From NCBI GenBank assembly GCA_964230255.1, contig CAXRGW010000118.1:1-15200 (forward strand): DNA of 15,200 nt. The letters run 5' to 3'. Shown here one piece after another: positions 15,094-15,200 of the stretch. Each line of letters starts with the position of its first letter. Position 1 is the stretch's first letter. Origin of the DNA: Alteromonas_E sp964230255 (GTDB lineage: Bacteria; Pseudomonadota; Gammaproteobacteria; Enterobacterales; Alteromonadaceae). The position numbers and the translations under genes are program-made. The notes under the pieces are model-generated. The model searched no databases and was not told where the DNA came from. It was given only the letters and a program-made list of their open reading frames with translations.

Positions 15094-15200
15094 TATGGCT
15101 AGGTCATAACCTTCAAGGATGGTTTGTAGTTTGAACCATCCTTGCCATATTACTTTTATCGACGCCCTTCCTGTTCTTTTTGTATCTTTCCATCCACCTA
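15073..15200 (-). CDS. Tn5/IS50-like IS4-family transposase (partial, C-terminal 41 residues)
   Basis: Reading from the right edge on the minus strand gives 41 residues ending ...EGYDLAISLDIDL before a TGA at 15073-15075. They begin GGWKDTKRTGRAS and continue WQGWFKLQTILEG. This follows the C-terminal end of the Tn5 transposase, which has GG, a DxKRTG-x-AS block and LWEGW-x-x-LQ at the same spacing. That region is the C-terminal dimerisation segment in Tn5. The stop codon lies inside the terminal repeat, as in IS50R. The DDE catalytic residues and the YREK region lie beyond the window, so activity cannot be judged. The frame is intact over the visible stretch. Confidence 0.88.
   Translation of the reverse strand, partial: GGWKDTKRTGRASIKVIWQGWFKLQTILEGYDLAISLDIDL
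15114..15144. repeat. Perfect 11-bp hairpin within the transposase 3' coding end
   Basis: CAAGGATGGTT (15114-15124) pairs perfectly with AACCATCCTTG (15134-15144) around a 9-nt loop. An outer pair ATATGG (15093-15098) and CCATAT (15145-15150) could extend it with a one-sided bulge. It lies in the coding sequence, about 40-70 nt before the stop codon. It has no T-run on the minus strand directly after it, so I do not call it an intrinsic terminator. Confidence 0.7.

Larger units (their letters stand above)
15062..15200. mobile_element. IS4-family insertion sequence of the IS50/Tn5 group (one end only)
   Basis: The element starts with a 19-bp terminal repeat very like the Tn5/IS50 ends and carries the 3' end of a Tn5-like transposase gene reading toward the host flank. 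It runs off the right edge. The outer 9 bp next to the element, CCTTAGTAC (15053-15061), is the predicted target duplication, since this group makes 9-bp duplications. Whether the element is complete cannot be seen. Confidence 0.88.

Noticed and set aside
15114..15160. Hairpin followed by TTACTTTTATC as a plus-strand intrinsic terminator
   Set aside because: The T-run begins several bases after the stem and is interrupted, and the stem lies in transposase coding sequence, so it is reported only as a hairpin.

Overview
The window reads as chromosomal DNA of a marine-type gammaproteobacterium, probably Alteromonadales or a close relative. It has moderate GC, an MsbA/ComEC envelope block, ZipA and NlpI (gammaproteobacterial proteins), and an SMC condensin rather than MukB. 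Most of it is well-ordered housekeeping sequence. The accessory material sits at the right end.

Layout. Positions 1-1357 (minus) hold the 5' three quarters of msbA, the lipid A flippase, cut by the left edge. comEC (1434-3794, minus) lies just upstream of it, giving the familiar comEC-msbA order. A DUF2062 membrane protein (3825-4346, plus) diverges from comEC and runs 13 bp into the 3' end of ligA. Next comes a tight minus-strand cluster in transcription order smc (7745-11203), zipA (6381-7727), ligA (4334-6370), linking chromosome condensation, divisome assembly and DNA ligation. cysZ (11367-12137, plus) diverges from smc across a promoter region of about 160 bp.

Right part. A minus-strand pair, nlpI (13623-14504) then a gene of unknown function (12073-13608), is separated by only 14 nt. 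The unknown product has an N-terminal export signal, Sel1/TPR-like helical repeats and an HExxHxxGxxD zinc-protease motif. This makes it the most interesting uncharacterised gene here: a candidate envelope metalloprotease encoded with NlpI, a lipoprotein known in E. coli as an adaptor for envelope proteolysis. Its last 20 or so codons overlap the conserved 3' end of cysZ in antisense. A DUF1244 gene (14689-14991, minus) follows. Just upstream of it, from 15062 to the window edge, is the end of an IS4-family element of the IS50/Tn5 group: a terminal repeat resembling a hybrid of the Tn5 inside and outside ends, plus the last 41 residues of its transposase.

I saw no tRNA, rRNA, CRISPR array or riboswitch. 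No gene-free stretch exceeds 300 bp; the longest are 14505-14688 and 11204-11366.
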